Shown here: positions 8,957 through 17,985 of the stretch, piece by piece
How the letters are laid out: each line of letters opens with the position of its first letter
Numbering within the stretch: the stretch's first letter is position 1
Assembly (NCBI RefSeq): GCF_051201035.1
Contig: NZ_JBPODR010000002.1
Coordinates: 61,634-125,633 of the forward strand
Source of the DNA: Thermoanaerobacterium thermosulfurigenes
Lineage (GTDB): Bacteria > Bacillota > Thermoanaerobacteria > Thermoanaerobacterales > Thermoanaerobacteraceae
Direction: 5' to 3'
DNA: 64,000 bases
Made by a program: the position numbers and the translations under genes
Notes under the pieces: generated by a model
Database searches by the model: none
Seen by the model: the letters and a program-made list of their open reading frames with translations, nothing else
Told to the model about the DNA's origin: nothing

Positions 8957-9655
8957 TTGAAAAAATCATTTAAATTCATTTGTATATATTGTACCATATC
9001 TTTGGTACTATTATCCACAATTTTACCGTTGATATTAAGCAATAATACAGCATTTTCAACACCAGACAATCCATTAAAAGGCAAAATCATACTAATCGAT
9101 CCTGGGCATGGAGGAATAGATGGTGGCACAAACTCTGGAAATATACTTGAAAAAAACATCAATTTAGAAGCATCAATAATCTTAAAAACAGAGTTGATAA
9201 ATCGCGGAGCAAAAGTAATGATGACAAGAGATAAAGATGTTTCTTTAGAAAATCTATGTAAAGACAATGACTACAGACATAGACGCGATTTAAAAGCGAG
9301 AGTAAATATGATAAACACCAACGATATAGATGCATATATCAGCATACACGTCAATGCTGTCAACAATGCTCCGTATGTAAAAGGTCCAATGGTCTTTTAC
9401 TCAAATACTAATATAAACAGTAAAACATTGGCATCATATGTGCAAGATTCTTTAAATACCATTGCTGGAACAAATAGAAATCCAAATGTTGCAGACTACT
9501 TTTTGCTGACAAATGTAAGAAAGACAGGAATCTTAGTAGAACTTGGCTTTATCACAAACAATGAAGACAAAAACCTACTCATCAAAAAAGACTATTTAAA
9601 GAAACTATCTACTGGCATTGTAATTGGCTTAGAAAAATACTTTGAAAACAAATAA
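8957..9655 (+). CDS. cwlD: N-acetylmuramoyl-L-alanine amidase CwlD
   Basis: Zinc amidase of the Amidase_3 family. In spore formers CwlD helps make muramic delta-lactam in the spore cortex. It has 232 residues from the TTG at 8957, preceded by GGGGGC with 7 nt spacing. An N-terminal membrane anchor or signal (about 5-28) is followed by LIDPGHGGIDGG (zinc His), the Glu in GNILEKNINLEAS, a second His in AYISIHVNAV, and the catalytic Glu in GILVELGFITN. It is divergent from the AlkP-like operon and convergent with spoIIP. CwlD is the best fit by length and sporulation neighbours; another small sporulation amidase remains possible. Confidence 0.88.
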   Translation: MKKSFKFICIYCTISLVLLSTILPLILSNNTAFSTPDNPLKGKIILIDPGHGGIDGGTNSGNILEKNINLEASIILKTELINRGAKVMMTRDKDVSLENLCKDNDYRHRRDLKARVNMINTNDIDAYISIHVNAVNNAPYVKGPMVFYSNTNINSKTLASYVQDSLNTIAGTNRNPNVADYFLLTNVRKTGILVELGFITNNEDKNLLIKKDYLKKLSTGIVIGLEKYFENK

Positions 9656-9670
9656 AGAGGCAAAACCGCA

Positions 9671-10852
9671 TTATTTGGCAAGTCCATCATCTTTCAATAC
9701 TAAATAAATTGCTTTGGCTAAGTATGGCGTGGAATTTAAGGCCTCCTCCAAAGTATTGTAATTACTGCCTAGTTCAATCAAAATTCCTTTTTCTGAAAAG
9801 TGTTGGTTGTATTCAGCGTACTGATGAATCTCTATCCCTAATGATATATCTGGATATAATTCATTCAGTTTATCGCTAATCTGTTTCGCAAACTCGTAAT
9901 TCTTTTTCCAGTCTTCATTCATATCTGCAGTCCTTCGAGAACCAATTATGAACATTATTTTCGCAACTGTCTGTCCATTTATTTCCATTGTATATTTTTT
10001 TCTGTAATCTTGATTTGGTAGGCTACTTAAAACAGGTATTGTATCAACCCCTGGCTGCATTACACTTCCATATCCATCACGGTGCAAATCAATAGTTACC
10101 TTGATGGAGGGGTATTCCTCCAAATATTTTTTTACTGATAAAGAAGAATTGTAGTATGACTGATCGTAATTGTAATCGTGTATTGTGCGATCATGCAAAA
10201 CGCTAATACCATAATCTTTAGTCAAATATTCTGTCAAACTGTCTCCTACTCTTACCATGTTGTAATTGAGATCATTTGTTCTATCATATCCATATGCAGC
10301 TACATATTTATTTTTTAAAGTCGCAACGTACGATTCCATCGTATGTGTATGGTAAAGCAATATAAGTGGCTTGCCAGTATCAACGTTACTGACATTTGTC
10401 ACACTTGTATTCATCTCACTTTTTTTTGATGCTTCATTTGCCACTTCGTTATTTTTATTTTGATTAGCATTGAGATTCTCTGCAACTTGCGTATTAGATG
10501 TATTATCTTTTTCTCCTTTGTCTATTTGAGCAATAATGGGAATTTGATACTTTAATATTTTAAGAGGATCTCTTTGATTTAGATTAAACATTGAAGCCAT
10601 AGTCAAATCTCTATCGTAAAATCCTTCAGCTTTATAGCCAACATCAACAGTTGGCATCGTATAATTTAAAGCAGTTATAAACATGCCATTAATGCTATTG
10701 TACTCTTCGGCAAAAGTCTCTGTTTCAAAATTTATATTGGCAGCTTCTATGTCATTTGTCATAAGCCATCTATAAAATAAAATATTAAAAAGCAATAAAA
10801 TCACAAAAGACACCTTTTTAAGGCGATAATACCTTAGCGAACTTCTGTACAA
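9671..10852 (-). CDS. spoIIP: Stage II sporulation protein P
   Basis: Membrane-anchored peptidoglycan amidase/endopeptidase needed for septal thinning and engulfment, acting with SpoIID and SpoIIM. It has 393 residues from a TTG at 10852; a GTG three codons upstream lies directly against the AGAGG. One membrane helix (about 15-35) leads into an Asn-rich linker (about 135-165) and the amidase domain with LLYHTHTMESY, VTIDLHRDG and GIEIHQYAEYNQ. It follows gpr, as in Bacillus subtilis. Its ribosome site is inside a 14-bp hairpin (see 10855-10907). Confidence 0.93.
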   Translation of the reverse strand: MYRSSLRYYRLKKVSFVILLLFNILFYRWLMTNDIEAANINFETETFAEEYNSINGMFITALNYTMPTVDVGYKAEGFYDRDLTMASMFNLNQRDPLKILKYQIPIIAQIDKGEKDNTSNTQVAENLNANQNKNNEVANEASKKSEMNTSVTNVSNVDTGKPLILLYHTHTMESYVATLKNKYVAAYGYDRTNDLNYNMVRVGDSLTEYLTKDYGISVLHDRTIHDYNYDQSYYNSSLSVKKYLEEYPSIKVTIDLHRDGYGSVMQPGVDTIPVLSSLPNQDYRKKYTMEINGQTVAKIMFIIGSRRTADMNEDWKKNYEFAKQISDKLNELYPDISLGIEIHQYAEYNQHFSEKGILIELGSNYNTLEEALNSTPYLAKAIYLVLKDDGLAK

Positions 10853-10854
10853 TG

Positions 10855-10907
10855 AAAGCACCTCTCTTTGGTTTTATACTATAAATTATTCACAAGAGAA
10901 GTGCTTT
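10855..10907 (-). promoter_or_regulatory. Hairpin enclosing the spoIIP ribosome-binding site
   Basis: Inverted repeat with arms 10855-10868 and 10894-10907 (13 of 14 identical, the odd pair being G-U in RNA) and a 25-nt loop, between gpr and spoIIP. The downstream arm contains the AGAGAGG that must serve as spoIIP Shine-Dalgarno. No T-run follows, so it does not look like a simple terminator. Confidence 0.65.
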
Positions 10908-10916
10908 ATTACTAAT

Positions 10917-11888
10917 TTAATGTACAAGTTGGTTCATCTCATCTACTGTCAAATTTGGTTGTAAAGCTAAATTAATTCCTCTTGACAAAATAGATGAAAT
11001 ATTTTTAATAAGAAGATCTATCTCCTTTGGCGTGACTATGAGATTTTCTTCAGGACTTAATACCTCTTTTATTAAAGCGTATTTATCTTCATCATTCATA
11101 TTTTTCAATACATTGTATAGAGGACTATCGCTTTCTACATTGTTTTTTAATGCACTTTCAAGATGTTCTATAGCATCATTGGCAATTGTAGCTGCATCTA
11201 CTACGGTTGGAACACCTATCGCAATTACAGGAACACCTAAGCTTTCCATGTTGATAGCAGATCTTTTATTCCCTATTCCAGATCCAGGACTAATGCCTGT
11301 ATTTGAAATCTGTATTGTTGTCGCAAGCCTTTCAACTCGCCTCGATGCAAGAGCATCTATTGTGATGACTAGATCAGGTTTTATCTTATCAACAACGCTT
11401 TTAACAATTTCTGCCGTCTCAATACCTGTTATACCTAATACACCGGGAGCCATGGCACTTACAGCACATATATTTTCGCCAAACTGCAGAGGTGCTAATT
11501 CTTTCAAATGGCGAGTCACAACAATATTTTCAATTGCTTTTGGCCCAAGTGCATCTGGCGTCACATTCCAATTGCCTAAACCTATTACAAGGACTTTCAT
11601 ATTGACATTAACATTAGAGATTTTCTTTATTACATCGGCAAGTTTTTGTGCTACTTTGTCTTCAAGTTCAATATCCCTGTACTTTAAGTCAGGAACCTCT
11701 ATAGTTATATAATCTCCTATAGCTTTTCCCATCGCTTTAGCACCGTCATCGTCCACAATGGTTACTTTAACTATTTTTATGTTGTCATCTTGGCTTTCAT
11801 CTACTAAAACGCCTGGGATCTCTCCCGCATGTCCACCTTTATACATTTCACGGGCTTCAACAGCAAGATCTGTCCTTATATTGAACAT
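10917..11888 (-). CDS. gpr: Germination protease Gpr
   Basis: Aspartate-type endopeptidase (A25 family) that degrades small acid-soluble spore proteins on germination. It has 323 residues. The N-terminus MFNIRTDLAVEAREMYKG is the zymogen region, and the core has VLVIGLGNWNVTPDALGPK, DLVITIDALASRRVERL and TIQISNTGISPGSGIGNKR. The ATG at 11888 follows GAGGTGAGATT. It is the upstream gene of gpr-spoIIP. Expression in the forespore is inferred from the family. Confidence 0.96.
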   Translation of the reverse strand: MFNIRTDLAVEAREMYKGGHAGEIPGVLVDESQDDNIKIVKVTIVDDDGAKAMGKAIGDYITIEVPDLKYRDIELEDKVAQKLADVIKKISNVNVNMKVLVIGLGNWNVTPDALGPKAIENIVVTRHLKELAPLQFGENICAVSAMAPGVLGITGIETAEIVKSVVDKIKPDLVITIDALASRRVERLATTIQISNTGISPGSGIGNKRSAINMESLGVPVIAIGVPTVVDAATIANDAIEHLESALKNNVESDSPLYNVLKNMNDEDKYALIKEVLSPEENLIVTPKEIDLLIKNISSILSRGINLALQPNLTVDEMNQLVH

Positions 11889-11892
11889 AATC

Positions 11893-12219
11893 TCACCTCA
11901 ATTCTGTAGGTATAAAAGCATCAACAAGCCCAATTACAAAAGCAGCTATTATTGAACCCAATATAGTAGCATGTATTGTTGGAACTATAAATTGAGATAC
12001 GTATATTACTATTGCTGCAACTATGAAACCAACAACACCTCTACTTCTCGGAGAAACATTTTGACCAAGCATTGCCTCAACTATATATCCCAGCAATGCA
12101 ATCACAATTGCTGATATCAAAGCACCCCAAAATCCAGCCACACTAAATCCTGGGACAAGATAACCTACGATCATTAAAACAATCGCTGAAACTACAAATC
12201 TAATTATAGCTTTTAACAT
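11893..12219 (-). CDS. YvlD/phage-holin-4 family membrane protein
   Basis: Small integral membrane protein of the Phage_holin_4_2 (YvlD) family. Despite the name these are usually chromosomal and not phage lysis genes; function is unknown. It has 108 residues from the ATG at 12219, which follows AGGAGGTGATTTT; an upstream in-frame ATG lacks a ribosome site. Four hydrophobic segments are visible (about 5-23, 27-48, 58-77 and 82-100). The stop is 4 bp before the gpr start, so the two may share a transcript. No other phage gene is nearby. Confidence 0.8.
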   Translation of the reverse strand: MLKAIIRFVVSAIVLMIVGYLVPGFSVAGFWGALISAIVIALLGYIVEAMLGQNVSPRSRGVVGFIVAAIVIYVSQFIVPTIHATILGSIIAAFVIGLVDAFIPTELR

Positions 12220-12302
12220 AAAATCACCTCCTAAAAATATAATTGACATTTTAAAAAATATTATTCGCATAAGGTTGTACTAAACTGCTTTCCTGAATTG
12301 TA

Positions 12303-12331
12303 TTGCAAAAAATGCTTTTTCGTGGTAAAAT
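12303..12331 (+). promoter_or_regulatory. Probable rpsT promoter
   Basis: TTGCAA (12303-12308), a 17-nt spacer and TAAAAT (12326-12331) on the plus strand, about 32 bp before the rpsT start codon. Confidence 0.55.
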
Positions 12332-12362
12332 TACTTTTGATTGATTTGAGGAGGTGAATGGT

Positions 12363-12629
12363 TTGGCAAACATAAAATCAGCTAAGAAAAGAATACTTGT
12401 AACAAAAAGAAGGACATTGGAGAATAAAATAGTAAAATCAAAAGTTAGAACAGCTATTTCTAAATTCGAAAAGAGTTTAGCAGAAGGTAACATAGATAAT
12501 ACAAAAGCAGCTTTAATTAATGCTATAAGAGAACTTGATAAAGCATATTCAAAAGGCACATTGCACAAGAATACAGTTGCAAGAAAGAAATCAAGATTAT
12601 ATGCAAAATTTAATGCATTAAATGCTTAA
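12363..12629 (+). CDS. rpsT: 30S ribosomal protein S20
   Basis: Primary 16S rRNA-binding protein. It has 88 residues from a TTG at 12363 and starts MANIKSAKKRI, the standard S20 N-terminus. GGAGGTG lies 6 nt upstream; a GTG nine bases upstream falls within the Shine-Dalgarno and is rejected. It is mono-cistronic on the plus strand, convergent with holA and sharing a bidirectional terminator. The rpsT-holA-comEC neighbourhood is common in Firmicutes. Confidence 0.97.
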   Translation: MANIKSAKKRILVTKRRTLENKIVKSKVRTAISKFEKSLAEGNIDNTKAALINAIRELDKAYSKGTLHKNTVARKKSRLYAKFNALNA

Positions 12630-12653
12630 AAAGCGTACGTCGTACGCTTTTTT
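12628..12653. terminator. Bidirectional terminator between rpsT and holA
   Basis: Perfect 10-bp stem AAAAAGCGTA / TACGCTTTTT with a 5-nt loop. It has a T-run in both directions, directly after the rpsT stop and at the holA stop. Confidence 0.9.
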
Positions 12654-13644
12654 AATTGCAAAGCTTTCTTATCAATGATTCCAAAGCTAAATTACCATCA
12701 TAACTTGACTTTAATTCCCTGTCACATTTTACGCACAATTTATATGCATTTAAAAGCTCTTTTTCTTTAAAACACTTTGATTGCTGTATAATATCGTTAA
12801 TTGAAAAATAAGGTATTCCTAGGCTTTGCTGCAGTTCCTTTTTATCAATTTTTTTCAACAACAGATATTTAGCTTTTATGAGAATTCGAAACTGTCGTGC
12901 AATCATAGCTAATATACCAATTGGATTTTCTTCATTCAAAATCATTTTGTTCAATATGTATATAGCTACTTTTTCCTGTCTTAAACCTATTGCGTTTACC
13001 AATTTAAATACACTCTCAGCAGTTGATGCTGATATAACGTCTTTCACGTCATCTATAAGCACTTCTTGGCCATCACTGTAAGACACAATTTTTTTGATTT
13101 CATTTAAGAGGGTATATAAGTCCACACCTACGCTTTTAACAATATATTCTGCGACAGGTTTTTTTATGACCTTTCCATAGATTCTAACAAAAAACCCCAC
13201 ATAATTGACTGCTTCATCAAATTTTAAATGTTCGAAATTTACGATAGCACCATGTTTACTTATTGCTTTGAATATTCTTTTTCTCGTGTCGATTTTATCC
13301 TTAAACACAAACGCAATACAACTGTCTGTGTTTCCACCTTCAATCCGCTTGATTATAGCATCGACAGTATCGTCATTTATCTTTTTTAGAACATCATCAT
13401 CTTTTATTAAAACAAACCTATGTTCAGACATAAATGGAAGAGTTTCTAAACTGTCTATTATATTTTTATCATTAGCATCTTCAATCATGGAATAATTCAT
13501 TATTTCTGTGCCTTCAGCTATTAACTTACTTTTTAATTTTTTAATAGCTTCATCGATCAAAAATCTTTCCTCACCGTAAAAAACATAAGCAGGCAAAAAA
13601 CCTTTATTTATAATCTCCAGAAATTCTTTGTAATTCACTGCCAT
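12652..13644 (-). CDS. holA: DNA polymerase III, delta subunit
   Basis: Clamp-loader subunit that opens the beta sliding clamp. It has 330 residues, normal for HolA. The conserved N-terminus FLPAYVFYGEERFLIDEAIKKL, the SLETLPFMSEHRFVLI block and the C-terminal collar region RQFRILIKAKYLL are visible. Its ATG overlaps the comEC stop (TGATG), so translation is coupled to comEC. The Walker-type motif is degenerate, as is normal for delta. Confidence 0.95.
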   Translation of the reverse strand: MAVNYKEFLEIINKGFLPAYVFYGEERFLIDEAIKKLKSKLIAEGTEIMNYSMIEDANDKNIIDSLETLPFMSEHRFVLIKDDDVLKKINDDTVDAIIKRIEGGNTDSCIAFVFKDKIDTRKRIFKAISKHGAIVNFEHLKFDEAVNYVGFFVRIYGKVIKKPVAEYIVKSVGVDLYTLLNEIKKIVSYSDGQEVLIDDVKDVISASTAESVFKLVNAIGLRQEKVAIYILNKMILNEENPIGILAMIARQFRILIKAKYLLLKKIDKKELQQSLGIPYFSINDIIQQSKCFKEKELLNAYKLCVKCDRELKSSYDGNLALESLIRKLCN

Positions 13645-15917
13645 CAGTCCCCGATCATTTTTTTGACATGTATAAATGTACCATTGGTTTCAATGATAAT
13701 AGCACCATCTTTGTCTGTCCTGAAAAGTTGTGATTTGCTTTTTAAATATTTTACTACTTCTCCATCTGGCTGTCCATAATTATTTTCACCTACCATTATC
13801 ACGCTGATTTTAGGATTTACCTCGTCCACAAATTTTTTTTGCGACGACGTATTAGATCCATGATGTGGAACTTTCAATATATCTGAAGATATATTATCAT
13901 CTAATAGCGCATTTTCCGCTTCTTTCTCTATATCTCCAGTGAATAAGATGCTTACATTTTTATATATCATTTTAAAAACCAGCGCATTATTATTTATGGG
14001 ATTCTCAGAAATCACGTAAGAATCAGGGCTTAAAACATCATATTTTATTCCAGATATCTCGACCCAATCACCTTTCGACAATTGAAAAACTGGTATTTGC
14101 TTTTTGCTGGCGATAGCCATTAATTTTTTGAAATTTTCACTATCCGCCACTTGTCTGCCAATAAATATTCTTTTCACATCTACATCGTTTAAAATCGACA
14201 ATATGCCGCCTACATGATCATAATCTGTATGAGATATAAACACCGCATCCAACGATGTAGCATTCTTATAAAGCAAAAATGGCATCAATATATCTTGTCC
14301 AACATCAAAGGAAGAATTGCCGTATTCAGGTCTTCCTCCACCATCTATCAGTATGCTTTTGCCGTCTGGAGTCATTAAAAAGGTACTATCACCTTGTCCT
14401 ACATCGAGAAAAGTTATTTCGAGGTTTTTAGGTGTCAATGAATTTACAGCAAACACTGCCATCAAAAGAAACAGCATTGTTGAAACAACACTAATTTTAA
14501 TTTTTTTGCTGAGATTGCTTGTCAATAAAATCAGTACAGCATAATAACATAACATCATGTAAACTGGCGGTTGGGATACGCTTATAGATGCATGCGGTAT
14601 CTGTGAGAAAATCTTTGTAAGATACAAGGCGATCTCTACTACCGGTATATTTATAAGATTTAAAGGGATAGAAAGAGGCATATATATAAGACCTAAAATT
14701 GCAGACAAAAATCCCAACACTACAGCAACGCTTACAATCGGTACAATCAATATATTTGGCAATAGTGAAATAATCGAAAAACTGTGAAAAAAGTATATAA
14801 TAATAGGAATCGTGCCAATTTGTGCAGCTAAAGTGACAGAAAGCGCTTCTTTGATTTTTTCACTTTTTAACTTTATTATACCTTTTATTGGCTTATACAA
14901 AAGCAAAATAGACAATGTCGCTATAAATGATAGCTGAAACCCAATGTCAAATAACATCAAAGGATTGAAAAAGAGTATCATAGTTGCTGCAAAAGACATG
15001 GCATTAATTGGATTATTCTCTCTTCCGATGAACATAGCAATTAAAGCCATACAAGCCATTATGACGGCTCTTACGGCTGATGATGGCGCACCTGTCATAA
15101 CAGTGTATATTAAAAGCAGTGGAACTATGATAAATGGAGAATATCTCCTAATGTGTAAAATATTCAAGACGAACATCATAAATAAAGTCAATATTCCAAA
15201 GTTAAATCCTGATACTGCAATTATATGTGTAAGTCCTGTAACTCTAAAAGAATTAAGTACATCTTCTTCAATATTGTATTGACCCAGTATGACAGAGGAG
15301 ATAAAATCAGCATCGTTTTTTGGCATCGAATTAAAAAAAATCTGCGTTATTCTCTCCCTTGTCCTTCTAACGACTTTATCCGCATAGTTGTCTGCATTGC
15401 TTTTTATAATTCGTACAGAATAACCATTTACATTTATCAAAGCTGTAATGCCGCTTTTTTTAAGATAAAGCCTATAATCAAATCCACCAGGATTTCTCTT
15501 GCCTTGAGGCAGCTCTACTATTCCTCTTACCTCGATTAAATCACCTTCTTTGGGATAAATACCACCGTACTGCGTTATCAAAATCTTATCTTTGTTTTTA
15601 GGGCTTAACACGTATTTTGCAAATCCATCTTTTAAAATGATATTTGAAACAACCCCATTAAATGAAACCAGTCTGTTGCTTAAATTATCGTACACACCTT
15701 TTGAGTACAAAGCATTTTCTCCCACCGTCAATCCCAAAACAAATACTGCCAGAAGCAATAAGTAAATGGCATTTTTTTTGGACAGATATATGTAAATGCC
15801 GGAAGACAGGACAACTAAAAATGCTAATAACAAAAACACAACATTTATCTCAAGGAACCTGCTTATTATGATGCCTACAGATAATAATACTGCTATGTAC
15901 AAAAATGGCTTATCCAT
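13644..15917 (-). CDS. comEC: Competence protein ComEC/Rec2
   Basis: Inner-membrane channel for single-stranded DNA uptake. It has 757 residues: two N-terminal membrane helices, a soluble DUF4131/OB-like part (about 80-190), a polytopic Competence domain (about 215-480), and a C-terminal metallo-beta-lactamase domain with FLDVGQGDSTFL, SHTDYDHVGG and VPHHGSNTSS. The MBL motifs are intact, so it may be nuclease-active. The ATG at 15917 has no evident Shine-Dalgarno and lies 5 nt after the stop of the upstream MBL gene, implying coupling. comEA is elsewhere in the window (34580). Confidence 0.95.
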   Translation of the reverse strand: MDKPFLYIAVLLSVGIIISRFLEINVVFLLLAFLVVLSSGIYIYLSKKNAIYLLLLAVFVLGLTVGENALYSKGVYDNLSNRLVSFNGVVSNIILKDGFAKYVLSPKNKDKILITQYGGIYPKEGDLIEVRGIVELPQGKRNPGGFDYRLYLKKSGITALINVNGYSVRIIKSNADNYADKVVRRTRERITQIFFNSMPKNDADFISSVILGQYNIEEDVLNSFRVTGLTHIIAVSGFNFGILTLFMMFVLNILHIRRYSPFIIVPLLLIYTVMTGAPSSAVRAVIMACMALIAMFIGRENNPINAMSFAATMILFFNPLMLFDIGFQLSFIATLSILLLYKPIKGIIKLKSEKIKEALSVTLAAQIGTIPIIIYFFHSFSIISLLPNILIVPIVSVAVVLGFLSAILGLIYMPLSIPLNLINIPVVEIALYLTKIFSQIPHASISVSQPPVYMMLCYYAVLILLTSNLSKKIKISVVSTMLFLLMAVFAVNSLTPKNLEITFLDVGQGDSTFLMTPDGKSILIDGGGRPEYGNSSFDVGQDILMPFLLYKNATSLDAVFISHTDYDHVGGILSILNDVDVKRIFIGRQVADSENFKKLMAIASKKQIPVFQLSKGDWVEISGIKYDVLSPDSYVISENPINNNALVFKMIYKNVSILFTGDIEKEAENALLDDNISSDILKVPHHGSNTSSQKKFVDEVNPKISVIMVGENNYGQPDGEVVKYLKSKSQLFRTDKDGAIIIETNGTFIHVKKMIGD

Positions 15918-15922
15918 ATCAA

Positions 15923-16645
15923 TTATACGTAATATACTTCAAAAGGCTTGGCTATACTTGCATCATTTACCACTTCTGACACTTCTTTTTCATATTCTTC
16001 TATAGAGTTTTGTGGCCAAAGGTGTGTAACGACAAGCTTTTTGCAATGAGCAGATTTTGAAATCTCTGCTGCCTGTTTTGCAGTAAGGTGTGGCCCCTTC
16101 TCGCCGTTTAACAAATTGCCATCACATAAGAATAAGTCAGAATTACTTGCAAAAAAAACAAGTTGATCATTGTAGATTGTATCACTGCTAAAGACAAAGG
16201 TTTTATCTCCATTATTGAATTTTACAGCAAATGTTTTAACAGGATGGACCATTTCTTTAAATGTTATCGTAAAATTTTCAATATCAAGTTTCAATTCCTC
16301 ATCTATGTGTTTGATTTTAAACACATCATTAAACCCTAATTCTTCAATAACTTTTGAAGGCTCATCTGGGCAATAGACGTTTACAGGTTCATTTATATAA
16401 CCTTTTTTCATCATTATATCCAACGCATATCTTAAGACCAGCATATCTGCCATGTGGTCTGAATGCAAATGGGTTAATATTATGTATTTTAGGTCTTTTA
16501 AATCATGATACTTTTGGTATCTGCTGATGACACCGTTGCCACAATCTACAAGTACATTTACACCATTATCTTCCACCAAATAACCTGAACAAGCTCCATC
16601 TGGACCTGGATAAGGTCCATGTGAACCAAGAATTGTCAATTTCAC
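15923..16645 (-). CDS. MBL-fold metallohydrolase (YhfI/RNase Z-like)
   Basis: Zinc-dependent hydrolase of the metallo-beta-lactamase superfamily with RNase Z-like architecture; the substrate is unknown. It has 240 residues from a GTG at 16645, preceded by AGGAG with a 9-nt spacer. An ATG nine bases upstream touches the AGGAG and is less likely. The metal motif THLHSDHMAD is near residue 58, with FSSDTIYND and the late VVTHLWP His. It is upstream of comEC and 17 bp downstream of the HAD gene; the three may form one transcript. Confidence 0.85.
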   Translation of the reverse strand: MKLTILGSHGPYPGPDGACSGYLVEDNGVNVLVDCGNGVISRYQKYHDLKDLKYIILTHLHSDHMADMLVLRYALDIMMKKGYINEPVNVYCPDEPSKVIEELGFNDVFKIKHIDEELKLDIENFTITFKEMVHPVKTFAVKFNNGDKTFVFSSDTIYNDQLVFFASNSDLFLCDGNLLNGEKGPHLTAKQAAEISKSAHCKKLVVTHLWPQNSIEEYEKEVSEVVNDASIAKPFEVYYV

Positions 16646-16661
16646 TTTAATCATCTCCTAT

Positions 16662-17375
16662 CTAAATAGCAGGTAATCTTTTAATATATTCATAGAGGTC
16701 TTTATAACTTCCATGTTCAAATGTTGAAATGTCTTTTGATGTTCTGTTGATCAAAAACTCATCTAGTAGATATGTCTTAAAGCCAATAGTTCCAGCTATT
16801 ACATCTTCATCAACATCATTGCCAATCATGATGCAATTTTCAGGCACTTTTTGAAGCTTTTCTACGATTTCTTTATAATATTGTATGTATGGCTTGCAAA
16901 AATGCATATGCTCATAAGATGTGATAAAGCTAAAATAATTACAGTCAATTCCGGCCCATCTCAATCTCTCTTTTATGGCTATATCTGGAAAGATCGGATT
17001 TGTAGCAAGTACAACGTCATACCCTTTATCAACCAGCAATTCTACACAGGCCTTAGCATACTCGTTTTTACATACATTTGCTCCAAGGTTCTTATAGTCA
17101 TTTTCATAGAAATCAGTAAAAATCCTCATGATTTTATCTTTTGGGTATTCCACTAACTTTAAAAACGAATCAAAAAAGGCTTCTTCATTTGTCTTACTGG
17201 GATCTAAATTGTTTATCATGTCCATACTAGCTGAATAAAGAGCCTTTTGGAAATAATACTTGTCGAAATAATCTGAGATCTTATTTGAAATAGCTTCAAA
17301 ATATTCCATAATCATCTTGTCCGTGTCAACAGGGAGCAAAGTGCCATCAAGGTCAAACATCACTGTATCAATCAT
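16662..17375 (-). CDS. HAD-family hydrolase
   Basis: Haloacid dehalogenase-like phosphatase of about 237 residues. Motif I is DLDGTLL (nucleophile Asp8), motif II is around LATNPIF, and motif IV is GNDVDEDVIAG. An alpha-helical cap lies at about residues 20-95, so it is class C1, like phosphoglycolate or nucleotide phosphatases. The substrate cannot be told from sequence. GAGGTGAAAGAAAT precedes the ATG. Confidence 0.88.
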   Translation of the reverse strand: MIDTVMFDLDGTLLPVDTDKMIMEYFEAISNKISDYFDKYYFQKALYSASMDMINNLDPSKTNEEAFFDSFLKLVEYPKDKIMRIFTDFYENDYKNLGANVCKNEYAKACVELLVDKGYDVVLATNPIFPDIAIKERLRWAGIDCNYFSFITSYEHMHFCKPYIQYYKEIVEKLQKVPENCIMIGNDVDEDVIAGTIGFKTYLLDEFLINRTSKDISTFEHGSYKDLYEYIKRLPAI

Positions 17376-17430
17376 ATTTCTTTCACCTCAATGCAATTCT
17401 CATATAAAATAATACATTTTTAAAAAGAAA

Positions 17431-17456
17431 AAAGCAAGGATATCTAACCTCGCTTT
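17431..17456 (-). terminator. Terminator of the ECF S-component gene
   Basis: The minus-strand stem AAAGCGAGG / CCTTGCTTT with an 8-nt loop, followed by TTTCTTTTT, overlaps the stop codon of the gene. Confidence 0.85.
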
Positions 17457-17956
17457 ATATCTTTAAAGTATTTAACTCTTGACAACGAAGCCACAAGCAC
17501 AGAACCAATGATTACACTTCCTATTCCTTGAAGTATATTTCCTGGCACATCAGCAAGAGCAGCTTTTGAACCGTACATAAAAGCACCACCAATATAATAT
17601 CCAAGCACCATCCATGATGCAGCTAATACAAAAACAGCTATTTGCACAATAAAACTTTTATCTTCCTTTTTCAATAAAACAGCCACAATGAGTCCTTCCA
17701 ATCCTTTTATGACTAATGTCCATGGGGCCCATAAAGCATATCCTGAAAGAAGATCAGATAATGCTGAACCAATGCCTCCAGACACAAAGCCTGCAAAAGG
17801 TCCTAAAATAGTAGCCGAAAGAAAGATGAAAGAATCGCCTATATTTATATATCCTTTCGTGTATGGCGTAGGGATTTGTATTACCATAGTACCAACAGCA
17901 ATAAGAGCCGTCATAAGTGCGATGTAAACAAGTTTTTTTAAGCTATTTTCTTTCAC
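17444..17956 (-). CDS. ECF transporter S component (substrate-binding membrane subunit)
   Basis: Vitamin or precursor uptake subunit that works with a shared EcfA/A'/T module encoded elsewhere. It has 170 residues from a GTG at 17956 (GGAGG, 8-nt spacer). Six hydrophobic segments are visible, plus the S-component signature IQIPTPYTKGYINIGDSFIFLSA and the GPFAGFVSGGIGSALSDLLSGY loop. The YINIGD pattern resembles the pyridoxine/hydroxymethylpyrimidine-type group, but the substrate is not certain. It has its own promoter with an operator-like palindrome and its own terminator. No vitamin riboswitch is seen in the short leader. Confidence 0.85.
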   Translation of the reverse strand: MKENSLKKLVYIALMTALIAVGTMVIQIPTPYTKGYINIGDSFIFLSATILGPFAGFVSGGIGSALSDLLSGYALWAPWTLVIKGLEGLIVAVLLKKEDKSFIVQIAVFVLAASWMVLGYYIGGAFMYGSKAALADVPGNILQGIGSVIIGSVLVASLSRVKYFKDIKRG

Positions 17957-17985
17957 ACTCTATACCTCCCATATTTTTTAAAATT

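Noticed and set aside
8878..9267. Minus-strand 129-residue frame opposite cwlD
   Set aside because: It is antisense to clear amidase motifs, has no ribosome site and no recognisable domain.
11032..11712. Plus-strand 226-residue frame opposite gpr
   Set aside because: Shadow of the gpr coding sequence; low-complexity Ser/Thr/Ile-rich translation and no family features.
11893..12219. Phage lysis holin suggesting a prophage
   Set aside because: The family is widespread as chromosomal YvlD-like proteins and no other phage gene is nearby.
12251..12568. Minus-strand 105-residue frame opposite rpsT
   Set aside because: Overlaps a certain ribosomal protein gene and its promoter; no ribosome site.
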